Shown here: positions 1 to 10,072 of the stretch, piece after piece
Numbering within the stretch: position 1 is the stretch's first letter
Layout: every line of letters starts with the position of its first letter
From: Saccharomonospora sp. NB11
GTDB taxonomy: Bacteria > Actinomycetota > Actinomycetes > Mycobacteriales > Pseudonocardiaceae
Assembly: GCF_015910535.1 (NCBI RefSeq)
Contig: NZ_JACBJG010000011.1
Coordinates: 62,001-126,000 of the forward strand
Length of the DNA stretch: 64,000 nucleotides
Reading direction: 5' to 3'
Notes under the pieces: generated by a model
Told to the model about the DNA's origin: nothing
What the model saw: the letters and a program-made list of their open reading frames with translations, nothing else
Databases searched by the model: none
Program-made: the position numbers and the translations under genes

Positions 1-968
1 TGGTCGCGGACTCACTGGCGGGTCTCGCCGCCGCTCATCCCGATCTGGTGCGAGTGGAGTACGACCCCGACGTCGTGGTGCGGGCCGACTCGCCGGCGCG
101 CGGGGTGTCGATCATCTCCGGGGGCGGATCGGGGCACGAACCACTCCACGTGGGGTTCGTCGGCCCTGGCATGCTGCACGGCGCCGTCCCGGGCGCGGTG
201 TTCACCTCGCCGACTCCCGACGCGGTCCAGGCGGCGATCTCTGCCACGACGGGCGACGCGGGCGCCCTGCTGGTGGTGAAGAACTACACGGGTGACGTCC
301 TGAACTTCGAGACCGCCGCCGAACTGGCGTCCGCGGAGGGGCTCGACGTCCGCACGGTGGTGATCGACGACGACGTGGCGGTGGCCGACTCGACCTTCAC
401 GGCCGGGCGTCGAGGCGTGGGTGGCACGGTGCTGCTCGAAAAGATCGTCGGCGCGGCGGCCGAGCGGGGCGACGACCTCGACGCCGTGGAGGCGGTGGCA
501 CGGCGGGTGGTGGAGAACGTGCGGTCGATCGGCGTGGCGCTCACCGCGCCCACCGTGCCGCACGTCGGTGAGCCGAGCTTCGAGCTGGGCGACGACGAGG
601 TGGAGTTCGGCATCGGCATCCACGGCGAGCCGGGTCGGGAGCGCAGGCCGGTGGAGCCCGCGTCCGAGCTGGTGGGACGCATGGTGGCGGCCGTGGCGGA
701 CGACCTGCCGTTGGAGAGCGGGGACGAGGTCCTGCTGTTCACCAACTCGATGGGCGGCACCCCGCTGCTGGAGACCTACCTCGCGCACGGCATCGGGGAG
801 CGCGCGCTCGCCGACCGTGGCGTCACCGTGGTGCGCAGGCTCGTGGGTCCCTACATCACGAGCCTGGAGATGCAGGGCATCAGCCTCACGATCCTGCGGA
901 TGGACGAGGAGATGACCGAGCTGTGGGACGCTCCGGTCAGGACACCGGCTCTGCGTTGGGGGCTGTGA
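1..968 (+). CDS. dhaK: Dihydroxyacetone kinase subunit DhaK (5' end outside window)
   Basis: The Dha-binding subunit of PTS-dependent dihydroxyacetone kinase. The reading frame is open from base 3 with no start codon in view, and the first residues (VADSLAGLAAAHPDLVRVE) match the family N-terminal region, so the start lies just left of the window. The GGGSGHEP glycine motif and, near residue 205, the GIHGEPG motif carrying the His that forms a hemiaminal with dihydroxyacetone are both present. Its TGA overlaps the ATG of the next gene (ATGA at 968), so it is translationally coupled to dhaL and dhaM. Only a few codons should be missing compared with the usual 330 or so residues. Confidence 0.93.
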   Translation, partial: VADSLAGLAAAHPDLVRVEYDPDVVVRADSPARGVSIISGGGSGHEPLHVGFVGPGMLHGAVPGAVFTSPTPDAVQAAISATTGDAGALLVVKNYTGDVLNFETAAELASAEGLDVRTVVIDDDVAVADSTFTAGRRGVGGTVLLEKIVGAAAERGDDLDAVEAVARRVVENVRSIGVALTAPTVPHVGEPSFELGDDEVEFGIGIHGEPGRERRPVEPASELVGRMVAAVADDLPLESGDEVLLFTNSMGGTPLLETYLAHGIGERALADRGVTVVRRLVGPYITSLEMQGISLTILRMDEEMTELWDAPVRTPALRWGL

Positions 969-1591
969 TGGGGTGTACCGCGAACGACGTGGCGGCGGCT
1001 CTGCGGGCCGCGGCCGACACGATGGCCGAGCACCGCGGCGAACTGACGGATCTCGACCGGCCCATCGGCGACGCCGACCACGGCGAGAACCTGAACCGGG
1101 GGTTCACGGCACTCGCCGGTGCCCTGTCCGAGGCCGTCCCCGACACTCCCGGTGCGGTGCTGAAGCTGGCGGCCACCACGCTGATCTCGAAGGTTGGCGG
1201 AGCTGCCGGCCCGTTGTACGGGACGGCGTTCTTGCGGGCGGCCACCGCGGTGGGGCAGGCCGAGGAACTGACCGAGGCCACGGTCAAGGCGGCGTTGCGG
1301 GCCGGGCTCGACGGTGTGGTGGCCCGAGGCAAGGCCGAGGTCGGTGACGCCACGATGGTCGACGCTCTCGCACCCGCTGTGGAGGCTGCGGAGGCCGTCG
1401 ACGACGGAGGGGTGGCGGCGGTGCTGGCGGCCGCGGCGGACGCCGCGGAACGAGGCGCCGAGTCCACGACCCCGCTCGTCGCCAGGAAGGGCAGGGCGTC
1501 GTACCTGGGTGAACGCAGCGTGGGACACCTCGACCCGGGAGCCCGGTCGACGGCCCTGTTGCTCCGAACCTTTGCCGAGGTGGAGCGATGA
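968..1591 (+). CDS. dhaL: Dihydroxyacetone kinase ADP-binding subunit DhaL
   Basis: 207 residues, the usual DhaL length. It holds ADP as a cofactor, which is rephosphorylated by DhaM and passes phosphate to dihydroxyacetone on DhaK. The Asp cluster that binds two Mg ions is visible (D30, D35, D37 in DRPIGDADHGEN), as is the nucleotide-capping region SKVGGAAGPLYG. The ATG at 968 overlaps the dhaK stop codon. An in-frame upstream extension to 923 exists but runs inside dhaK and is rejected. The 3' end overlaps dhaM by 4 bp. Confidence 0.93.
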   Translation: MGCTANDVAAALRAAADTMAEHRGELTDLDRPIGDADHGENLNRGFTALAGALSEAVPDTPGAVLKLAATTLISKVGGAAGPLYGTAFLRAATAVGQAEELTEATVKAALRAGLDGVVARGKAEVGDATMVDALAPAVEAAEAVDDGGVAAVLAAAADAAERGAESTTPLVARKGRASYLGERSVGHLDPGARSTALLLRTFAEVER

Positions 1592-2274
1592 GAGTCGGAC
1601 TCGTGTTGGTGTCGCACAGTGCCAAGCTCGCCGAGGGGCTCGCCGAGGTGGCGGCCCAGATGGCGCCGGACGTGACGGTGGTGCCCGCCGGAGGCGCTGC
1701 GGACGGTGGGATCGGCACGGACTACGACGCGGTGTCGGCCGCGGTCGAGCGGGCGAACAGCGGGTCGGGAGCGGTCGTGCTCTACGACCTCGGCAGCGCG
1801 CAGATGACCGCCGAGATGGTGGTCGAGACCCTCGACGACCCCGGTACGGCCGTGGTGGTCGACGCGCCCTTCGTGGAGGGTGCCGTGGCGGCGGCTGTGG
1901 CGGCGCAGGGCGGCGCCGACCGGGCCGGGGTCGCCCAGGCTGCCGCCGAGGCCGGAGGCGGCGGCACGGCCGAGAGCACGGAGGCGGTGACGGAAGCCGA
2001 GGCCGGGGCGGTGCGCACCGAGTTCACGCTGGAGAACGGTGCGGGGCTGCACGCTCGTCCCGCGGCGCTGTTGGTGCGCGCCATCGCCGGGGTCGACGCC
2101 GACGTCCGGGTGCGTCTCGGCACCGACGAGGCGGACGGGCACAGCGTGCTCGCGATCATGTCGCTGGGCGCACGTCAGGGTGACCGCGTGGAGGTGGAGG
2201 CCTCCGGGCCGCAGGCGCAGGAGGCGGTCGAGCGGATCGAGGCGCTGGCCAAACGACGTTTCGACGAGGACTGA
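1588..2274 (+). CDS. dhaM: PTS-dependent dihydroxyacetone kinase phosphotransferase DhaM (EIIA-Man + HPr)
   Basis: 228 residues in two domains. Residues 1-125 are an EIIA-mannose-like domain with phosphorylatable His10 (VLVSHSAKLAEG). After an Ala/Gly/Glu-rich linker comes an HPr domain (about 145-228) with His155 in the GLHARPAA motif. The third, EI-like domain of E. coli DhaM is absent, so phosphate must come from a separate EI enzyme. The presence of DhaM shows the operon is PEP:PTS driven rather than ATP driven. Start overlaps dhaL by 4 bp. Confidence 0.92.
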   Translation: MRVGLVLVSHSAKLAEGLAEVAAQMAPDVTVVPAGGAADGGIGTDYDAVSAAVERANSGSGAVVLYDLGSAQMTAEMVVETLDDPGTAVVVDAPFVEGAVAAAVAAQGGADRAGVAQAAAEAGGGGTAESTEAVTEAEAGAVRTEFTLENGAGLHARPAALLVRAIAGVDADVRVRLGTDEADGHSVLAIMSLGARQGDRVEVEASGPQAQEAVERIEALAKRRFDED

Positions 2275-2479
2275 CGCCCCGTCGCCGCGCGTGCTGCCGG
2301 GTACGCCTCCGCACGGGTCGCCGGCCGGGCGCGCGGACGGCGAGGCCGACGCGCGTGCGACCGGGACCGCGGAGTCGACGCGGAGACGCTGCCCGCACGC
2401 CGACGGTCTCGGCATCGGTCTCGTCGCGGCCCCGCCGACGGCTCACACCGGTGTCGTCACCCGCCGGTGGGGCGTTGTA

Positions 2480-2689
2480 TCAGCCGCACCCGCAGGCACC
2501 GCCACAGCAGCCGCCGCCCGAGGGCGCGGCGGGTGCCTGCGCCGATCCGGTCAGCGCCACCGTGGTCAGCAGCTTCACCGTGTCGTCGTGACCCTGCGGG
2601 CAGGAAGCGGGAGCGCTCGACTCGCTCATCGGACGGTTCAGTTCGAAGGAGTCCGCACAGACGCGGCAGCGGTAGGCGTAGGTCGGCAT
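2480..2689 (-). CDS. FmdB-type zinc ribbon protein
   Basis: 69 residues, beginning MPTYAYRCRVC, the hallmark of the FmdB/CxxC zinc-ribbon regulatory family. Two Cys pairs could bind zinc: CRVC near the start and a later Cys at SCPQGH. The tail is unusual, ending GGGCCGGACGCG with five Cys, typical of actinobacterial members. Function is unknown. The ATG at 2689 is chosen because the family always starts there and a -10-like box (GATAAT) sits 6 nt upstream. A longer frame to 2902 overlaps the divergent gene and is rejected. Confidence 0.85.
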   Translation of the reverse strand: MPTYAYRCRVCADSFELNRPMSESSAPASCPQGHDDTVKLLTTVALTGSAQAPAAPSGGGCCGGACGCG

Positions 2690-2695
2690 GTGCCG

Positions 2696-2701
2696 ATTAT
2701 C
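2696..2701 (-). promoter_or_regulatory. Candidate -10 box for a leaderless fmdB-like transcript
   Basis: On the minus strand the hexamer GATAAT is followed by 6 nt and then the ATG at 2689. This spacing puts the expected transcription start at or next to the start codon, the actinobacterial leaderless arrangement. No clear -35 was recognised. Confidence 0.4.
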
Positions 2702-2735
2702 GCGTGCGGGCGGCGGTTCGTGGGACGCTGACGCG

Positions 2736-3872
2736 GTGGACAAGCCAGTGCTGGATGTCGAGATCCCCCTGCTGGCCGAGGTGACTCCGTCGGCGCTGGC
2801 GGCCCTGGGGGTCGCCGGGTTCGCCGACACGCTCGGCTTCGGCCCGCGTTCCCGAGTGGGCGTGTTGCTGATCGACGGGCTCGGGTGGGACCTGCTCGCC
2901 ACCCACGCCGACGACGCCCCGGTGCTGTCACGGCTGCCACGGCGCGCGCTGCGCGTCGGCTACCCGGCCACCACCGCCGCCGGACTCGCGGCGATCGGCA
3001 CCGGGTCCGCCTCGGGCGAGCACGGGTTCGTGGGCTACTCCTTCGACCTGCCCGGCGTCGGCGTGCTCAACGCGCTGTCCTGGCACCGACATCCCGGCGG
3101 TGAAAGCCTGGCCGACCGGGTACGGCCGGAGGACGTGCAACGACTGCCCACCACCTTCGCCGTGGCCGCCGAGGCCGGGCTCACCAGCACTGTCGTGTCG
3201 TCGGCGCAGTTCGTCGACACCTCGCTCACGCGAGCTGTGCTCTCGGGCGGCGACTACGTCGGCACGCGCGCGCTCGGCGACCTCGCGGCGGCGATGGCTG
3301 CGGCGCTGCGGTCGGCGCGCAGCTTCTGTTACGGCTACCACGGTGACCTGGACCTGATGGGCCACGTCCACGGGCCGGGGACGACGCCGTGGCGGATGCA
3401 GCTTCGGCAGGTCGACCGGCTGGTGGAGTCGTTGATCGACTCGCTGCCGCCCGGATCGGCGCTCGCGGTCGTGGCCGACCACGGCATGGTCACCGTCGAC
3501 GACAGCGTGGTCGACGTCGACGCCGAACCCAGCCTGACCGACGGGGTGCGAGAGCTGGCGGGGGAGGTCCGGGCTCGGCATGTGTACGTCGAGGACGGCG
3601 CCGTGGACGACGTGCTCGCGACGTGGCGCGAGGTGCTGGGCGAGCGTGCGTGGGTGGCGTCCAGGGAACAGGCGGTCGAGGAGGGATGGTTCGGTCCCGT
3701 GGTCGCCGATCACGTGCTGCCCCGCATCGGTGACGTCGTGGCCGCGGCCCGAGGTCGGTCGGGAATGGTGCGCACGCTGCGGGAACCCCGGGAGTCGGCG
3801 CTGGTCGGACAGCACGGGTCGTTGACGTCCGCGGAACAGCTCGTGCCGTTCGCGTTGGCCGTGTGCGACTGA
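2736..3872 (+). CDS. Alkaline phosphatase superfamily / nucleotide pyrophosphatase-type phosphodiesterase
   Basis: 378 residues. Metal-binding and catalytic elements of type I phosphodiesterase/nucleotide pyrophosphatases are readable: D47 in VLLIDGLGWD, the presumed Thr nucleophile in YPATTAAGLAAIGTG, the second metal site DLDLMGHVHGPG, and VVADHGMV with its Asp-His pair. No signal peptide is evident, so it is probably cytoplasmic. The GTG at 2736 is preferred over an ATG/GTG at 2688, which would run into the divergent fmdB-like gene. Substrate unknown. Homologues next to FmdB-like genes are common in actinomycetes (from memory). Confidence 0.85.
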   Translation: MDKPVLDVEIPLLAEVTPSALAALGVAGFADTLGFGPRSRVGVLLIDGLGWDLLATHADDAPVLSRLPRRALRVGYPATTAAGLAAIGTGSASGEHGFVGYSFDLPGVGVLNALSWHRHPGGESLADRVRPEDVQRLPTTFAVAAEAGLTSTVVSSAQFVDTSLTRAVLSGGDYVGTRALGDLAAAMAAALRSARSFCYGYHGDLDLMGHVHGPGTTPWRMQLRQVDRLVESLIDSLPPGSALAVVADHGMVTVDDSVVDVDAEPSLTDGVRELAGEVRARHVYVEDGAVDDVLATWREVLGERAWVASREQAVEEGWFGPVVADHVLPRIGDVVAAARGRSGMVRTLREPRESALVGQHGSLTSAEQLVPFALAVCD

Positions 3873-3916
3873 CGAGGGACGCGTCGGCAGGCGCGGGACG
3901 AACGGTACCCGCCGGT

Positions 3917-3922
3917 TACCGT
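3917..3922 (+). promoter_or_regulatory. Candidate leaderless -10 box (TACCGT)
   Basis: TACCGT lies 6 nt before the ATG at 3929 and fits TANNNT; the short distance suggests leaderless transcription of the small downstream gene. No convincing -35 was seen. Confidence 0.35.
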
Positions 3923-3928
3923 TGAGTC

Positions 3929-4219
3929 ATGCCTCGCCGTAACCGCGCCCGACGAATCGAGCCCCGCGTGGGGTCGTCCGCGAGCTGGGCCCGGTCGGAG
4001 TCCGGGCCCGACGGTGACTGGGTGGTGCGTTCGGTTCCGGGCGCGCAGGCCACGAAGACCTACCGCTGTCCGGGTTGCGACCACGAGATCCAGCCGGGGG
4101 TGGCGCACGTCGTGGCCTGGCCCGCCGACGAGTACGGCTCGGTGACCGACCGGCGACACTGGCATCGGGGTTGCTGGCAGGCGCGGACCCGGCGCGGTCC
4201 GACCCGACGCCGTTGGTGA
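3929..4219 (+). CDS. Small conserved actinobacterial protein with a Cys/His zinc site
   Basis: 96 residues, very basic at both ends (MPRRNRARRIEPR at the start, TRRGPTRRRW at the end). The centre has CPGCDHEI, then HVVAW, then RRHWHRGCW, a C-x2-C ... H-x2-C arrangement that looks like a single zinc site. Similar proteins are often annotated as ATP/GTP-binding without good reason. Function unknown; the basic termini suggest nucleic-acid contact (inference). The only plausible start is the ATG at 3929. Confidence 0.75.
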   Translation: MPRRNRARRIEPRVGSSASWARSESGPDGDWVVRSVPGAQATKTYRCPGCDHEIQPGVAHVVAWPADEYGSVTDRRHWHRGCWQARTRRGPTRRRW

Positions 4220-4226
4220 GGCGCGG

Positions 4227-4742
4227 TCAGACGCGCACGGCGGGCTGCCTGCGGTAGTACACCGCGGGCGCACCGCGGTAGAGGTCTCGGCGGTACTCCG
4301 AGAACGACAGCTTCTCCGCCACCCGTCGAGCGGCGGTGTTGGTGACGTTCGTGACGATCACCACCGGCTTGTCCGGAAGCTCTCGGTCGGCCCAGTCGAG
4401 CAGGGCTCCGGCCATCTCGCAGGCGTAGCCGTGGCCCCACGCCTCCGGGACGAAGCGATAGAAGAGGTTGAGCACCGACTCGCCGTGGAGCTCGCTGTTC
4501 TGGAGGCCACCCACCCCGATCACGCGTCCGTCGTGCTCGACCGCCACGTAGCCGAACCCGTGGTCGAGCCAGTGCTGCCGCCAGGTCTCGAACTGGAGCC
4601 GAGCCTCGGCCGGGGTGGCCGGGTTGCTCTCGTGGGGATGGGTGGACCGCGCGGACTGCAGCCCGATCACGGTGGGGAGGTCGTCGTCGCTGAAGGGCCG
4701 CAGCAACAGCCGCGACGTGCGCAGAGGCCCCAACCGTGTCAT
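4227..4742 (-). CDS. GNAT family N-acetyltransferase (RimJ/RimL type)
   Basis: 171 residues. N-terminal L-x-T-S-R-L-L-L-R-P-F is the classic RimJ/RimL opening, followed by a GNAT core with IGVGGLQ and the acetyl-CoA loop region PEAWGHGYACEM, then VTNVTNTAARRVAEKLSF. It probably acetylates a small molecule or a protein N-terminus; the substrate cannot be told. The ATG at 4742 is chosen over an upstream start at 4796 because a -10 box lies 7 nt upstream and the longer frame would enter the divergent hydrolase gene. Confidence 0.85.
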   Translation of the reverse strand: MTRLGPLRTSRLLLRPFSDDDLPTVIGLQSARSTHPHESNPATPAEARLQFETWRQHWLDHGFGYVAVEHDGRVIGVGGLQNSELHGESVLNLFYRFVPEAWGHGYACEMAGALLDWADRELPDKPVVIVTNVTNTAARRVAEKLSFSEYRRDLYRGAPAVYYRRQPAVRV

Positions 4743-4749
4743 ATCCGCG

Positions 4750-4755
4750 AATGTA
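4750..4755 (-). promoter_or_regulatory. Candidate leaderless -10 box (TACATT) for the GNAT gene
   Basis: TACATT on the minus strand is separated by 7 nt from the ATG at 4742. It occupies the 29-bp gap shared with the divergent hydrolase gene. Confidence 0.4.
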
Positions 4756-4771
4756 GTGCGTCCCGCCGACA

Positions 4772-5539
4772 ATGGACGACATGTCGTCACTGCCACTGGT
4801 GTTGCTGCACGCCTATCCGCTCGACGCGCGCATGTGGGACTCCGTCCGCGCGCCGTTGGCCGAGCGCACCCGCCTGATCACTCCCGACCAGCGAGGCCTC
4901 GGTCGCACGCCGCTGCCCGAGGACGGTGCGACGGCTCCTGCGGCACCGAGTCTCGACCACGCGGCCCGGGACGTGCTGGCGCTGCTCGACAAGCTGGAGA
5001 TCGACACGGCGGTCGTCGGGGGTTCGTCGATGGGCGGCTACGTCGCCATGGCCTTGCTGAGGCTCGCGCCCGAGCGGGTCGGCGGGCTCGTCTTCCTCGG
5101 CACCAAGGCGACGGCCGACACGGTCGAGGCGCGCGAGAAGCGGCTGGCCGTGGCCGACCGCGCGGACCGTGACGGGACGTCGGGCTGGCTGGCCGACGAG
5201 ATGCTGCCGACGTTGCTGGGGGAGACCACACGCCGTCGTCGCCCCGAGGTGGTCGACCGGGTGCGCGAGCTCATCGAGGAGCAACCGCCCGCCGGGGTGG
5301 CGTGGGCGCAGCGCGCGATGGCCGCGCGGCCCGACTCCACCGACGTGCTCCGCACCGCGGACGTGCCCACGGTGGTGGTGGCGGGGGAGGAGGACGCGAT
5401 CATGTCGGTCGACGTCGTACGTGATGTTGCCGACACGGTGCCGGGTGCGGAGTTCGTCGTCGTGCCGCGAGCCGGACATCTGCTGCCGCTGGAGGCCCCC
5501 GAGGCCGTGGTCGAGGCCGTGTCGCGGGTGCTCCGCTGA
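4772..5539 (+). CDS. Alpha/beta hydrolase
   Basis: 255 residues with a complete alpha/beta hydrolase core: HAYPLD oxyanion-hole region near residue 13, nucleophile elbow GGSSMGG with Ser86, acid in GEEDAI near residue 208, and His in RAGHLLPLE near residue 238. The fold resembles 3-oxoadipate enol-lactonase and other small esterases, but the substrate is unknown. The start may be ATG 4772 or ATG 4781; both give the same domain. Divergent from the GNAT gene. Confidence 0.85.
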   Translation: MDDMSSLPLVLLHAYPLDARMWDSVRAPLAERTRLITPDQRGLGRTPLPEDGATAPAAPSLDHAARDVLALLDKLEIDTAVVGGSSMGGYVAMALLRLAPERVGGLVFLGTKATADTVEAREKRLAVADRADRDGTSGWLADEMLPTLLGETTRRRRPEVVDRVRELIEEQPPAGVAWAQRAMAARPDSTDVLRTADVPTVVVAGEEDAIMSVDVVRDVADTVPGAEFVVVPRAGHLLPLEAPEAVVEAVSRVLR

Positions 5540-5791
5540 GTGGGGTGACGCAGCCAACAGCCGCGCGGTCGGGCCGTGCCTGACGCGCCGCAAAGCCCGC
5601 AACCAGCGGTTTTCCGATCTCGCGTGGCGGTCGAGGCGATGCACGCGCCGTGTCCGATGCGGCCGGGAACGTGATCTGTGCTCCCGGTGCGCGAGGCCGG
5701 AACATGAGAGGGATACGATCCCCGTAGCCAACGTGGGTCCCCGCCCGTGGCGACAGCAAGGTTCGCGGGGTTTCGAGTGCAGGAGGCTTCA

Positions 5792-7576
5792 GTGACGGCC
5801 GTAGCGCCCCAGCCGATCGCAACGCGTCCGTACCCGACGCGAGAGTCGGTGAAGGGATCGTCATTGTTGCGGTTCTTCCGCACGACGGACCACAAGCAGC
5901 TCGGCATCATGTACATGGTGACCGCGTTCGCGTTCTTCATGGTCGGCGGCGCTATGGCGATGCTGATCCGTACGGAGCTCGCGGTTCCGGGTCAGCAGTT
6001 CCTGTCGCAGGAGCAGTACAACCAGCTCTTCACCATGCACGGCACGGTGATGCTGCTGTTCTACGCGACGCCGATCGTCTTCGGGTTCGCCAACTACGTG
6101 CTGCCCCTGCAGATCGGGTCGCCCGACGTCGCGTTCCCGCGACTGAACGCCTTCTCGTACTGGCTGTACCTCTTCGGCGGTCTCACCTCGCTCGCGGGCT
6201 TCATCACGCCGGGCGGTGCCGCCGACTTCGGTTGGTTCGCCTACACGCCGCTGTCGAGCGCCATCTACTCGCCGGGCATCGGTGCGGACCTGTGGGTCGC
6301 CGGTCTGATCGTCAGTGGTCTGGGCACCATCCTCGGTGCGGTCAACATGATCACGACCGTGGTCTGCCTCCGCGCGCCCGGCATGACGATGTGGCGGATG
6401 CCCATCTTCACGTGGAACATCCTGATCACCAGCCTCCTGGTGCTGCTCGCGTTCCCGATCCTGACCGCCGCGCTCGTGGGTCTGCTCGCCGACCGCAAGG
6501 TGGGTGCTCACATCTTCGACCCGGCCAACGGCGGCGTGATCCTGTGGCAGCACATGTTCTGGTTCTTCGGGCACCCCGAGGTGTACATCGTCGCGCTGCC
6601 GTTCTTCGGTATCGCGTCGGAGATCATCCCGGTGTTCACCCGTAAGCCGATCTTCGGCTACAAGGGTCTGGTCTGGGCCACGCTGTCCATCGCCGCGCTG
6701 TCCGTGGCGGTGTGGGCGCACCACATGTACGCGACCGGCGCGGTGCTGCTGCCGTTCTTCGCCTTCATGACCTTCCTCATCGCCGTCCCGACCGGTGTGA
6801 AGTTCTTCAACTGGATCGGCACCATGTGGAAGGGCCAGATCAGCTTCGAGTCGCCGATGATCTTCACGCTCGGCTTCATGGTCACCTTCCTCTTCGGTGG
6901 TCTGACCGGTGTGCTGCTCGCGGCTCCGTCGATCGACTTCCACGTCTCCGACAGCTACTTCGTGGTGGCGCACTTCCACTACGTCCTCTACGGCACGATC
7001 GTGTTCGCCACGTTCGCCGGCATCTACTTCTGGTTCCCGAAGATGACCGGCCGGATGATGGACGAGTCGCTGGCGAAGCTGCACTTCTGGCTGACGTTCA
7101 TCGGCTTCCACACCACGTTCCTGGTGCAGCACTGGCTGGGCAACGAGGGCATGCCGCGTCGGTACGTCGACTACCTCACCACCGACGGTTTCACGACGCT
7201 GAACGTCATCTCGACGGTCGGTGCGTACATCCTCGGTGCCTCGACGCTGCCGTTCATCTGGAACGTCTTCAAGAGCTACCGCTACGGCGAGATCGTCACG
7301 GTGGACGACCCGTGGGGCTACGGCAACTCGCTCGAATGGGCCACGAGCTGCCCGCCCCCGCGGCACAACTTCACCGAGCTGCCCCGCATTCGTTCCGAGC
7401 GTCCTGCGTTCGAGCTGCACCACCCGCACATGATCGAGCGCATGCGCAACGAGGGTCACATGACCTTCACCGGCAAGCCGCTGCCGCACAAGGACGCGAA
7501 GGACGCGCCGTCCGAGCTCGTGACCGCGGGTGCGATGCCGGGCGACCGCGACAAGGACAACGCAAGCGAACAGTGA
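5792..7576 (+). CDS. ctaD: Cytochrome c oxidase subunit I (aa3 type)
   Basis: 594-residue polytopic membrane protein, the catalytic subunit of the terminal oxidase. Heme/Cu ligands are visible: MHGTVM (heme a), the HPEVYI motif with the CuB His and cross-linked Tyr, the HH pair in WAHHMYATG, and AHFHYVLYG with the heme a3 and heme a His pair. The GTG at 5792 is preceded by AGGAGG at 5781-5786, so the longer frame from 5747 is rejected. As in M. tuberculosis (ctaD-serB2), serB follows directly, though a strong hairpin separates them. Other oxidase subunits are not in the window. Confidence 0.96.
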   Translation: MTAVAPQPIATRPYPTRESVKGSSLLRFFRTTDHKQLGIMYMVTAFAFFMVGGAMAMLIRTELAVPGQQFLSQEQYNQLFTMHGTVMLLFYATPIVFGFANYVLPLQIGSPDVAFPRLNAFSYWLYLFGGLTSLAGFITPGGAADFGWFAYTPLSSAIYSPGIGADLWVAGLIVSGLGTILGAVNMITTVVCLRAPGMTMWRMPIFTWNILITSLLVLLAFPILTAALVGLLADRKVGAHIFDPANGGVILWQHMFWFFGHPEVYIVALPFFGIASEIIPVFTRKPIFGYKGLVWATLSIAALSVAVWAHHMYATGAVLLPFFAFMTFLIAVPTGVKFFNWIGTMWKGQISFESPMIFTLGFMVTFLFGGLTGVLLAAPSIDFHVSDSYFVVAHFHYVLYGTIVFATFAGIYFWFPKMTGRMMDESLAKLHFWLTFIGFHTTFLVQHWLGNEGMPRRYVDYLTTDGFTTLNVISTVGAYILGASTLPFIWNVFKSYRYGEIVTVDDPWGYGNSLEWATSCPPPRHNFTELPRIRSERPAFELHHPHMIERMRNEGHMTFTGKPLPHKDAKDAPSELVTAGAMPGDRDKDNASEQ

Positions 7577-9666
<2,090 letters not shown>

Positions 9667-9680
9667 CTCGGAGCAGGCTT

Positions 9681-10022
9681 TCAGCTCGCCTTCCAGACCA
9701 CGTACGCCTTGTCGGCGTCGGTGGTCATCGCTTCCACGAACAGGTCGTGGTCGAAGCCGGGCAGCGTCTGGAGCCGCTCGATCAGCGCGTCGGCGGCGGG
9801 GTCACCGCTCGGCACGGCGGTTCCGGTGCCGTCGGCGGCGGCCAACATGAGGAAGACGTCTTCCTTCCACGGCCCCTCGGGAATCACCCGCACGACGACG
9901 GCGGCCAGATCGGACCACGCGATCGACTCCTCGGAGCCGTCGGCCAACAGGCGTCGGACACCGGCGTCGTCGACGCTGATGGACCGGGAATGGGCGCTGG
10001 ACGAATCGGACGGCAACGACAT
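9681..10022 (-). CDS. Hypothetical protein
   Basis: 113 residues; family not recognised. The pattern (ISVDDAGVRRLL, then ESIAWSDLAAVVVRV, then GPWKEDVFLML, ending TTDADKAYVVWKAS) reads as a small alpha/beta protein with a PH-like or regulatory feel, but no catalytic motif is visible. The ATG at 10022 gives the conserved-looking unit; the much longer frame that continues to 10838 runs antisense through dinG and is rejected. It lies 50 bp downstream of dinG on the same strand and convergent to the Pth2-like gene. Confidence 0.7.
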   Translation of the reverse strand: MSLPSDSSSAHSRSISVDDAGVRRLLADGSEESIAWSDLAAVVVRVIPEGPWKEDVFLMLAAADGTGTAVPSGDPAADALIERLQTLPGFDHDLFVEAMTTDADKAYVVWKAS

Positions 10023-10072
10023 CTCCCTCGGTGTCGGTTTGGCGTCCACCGTAGTCCCTCGGCCACGTCCGC

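Noticed and set aside
1588-2274. DhaM as a broken gene because the EI-like third domain is missing
   Set aside because: Two-domain EIIA-HPr DhaM proteins are common in actinobacteria; the frame is intact with a normal stop.
2156-2479. Small frames between dhaM and the FmdB-like gene
   Set aside because: Low-complexity Arg/Pro/Ala translations overlapping known genes; nothing conserved recognised.
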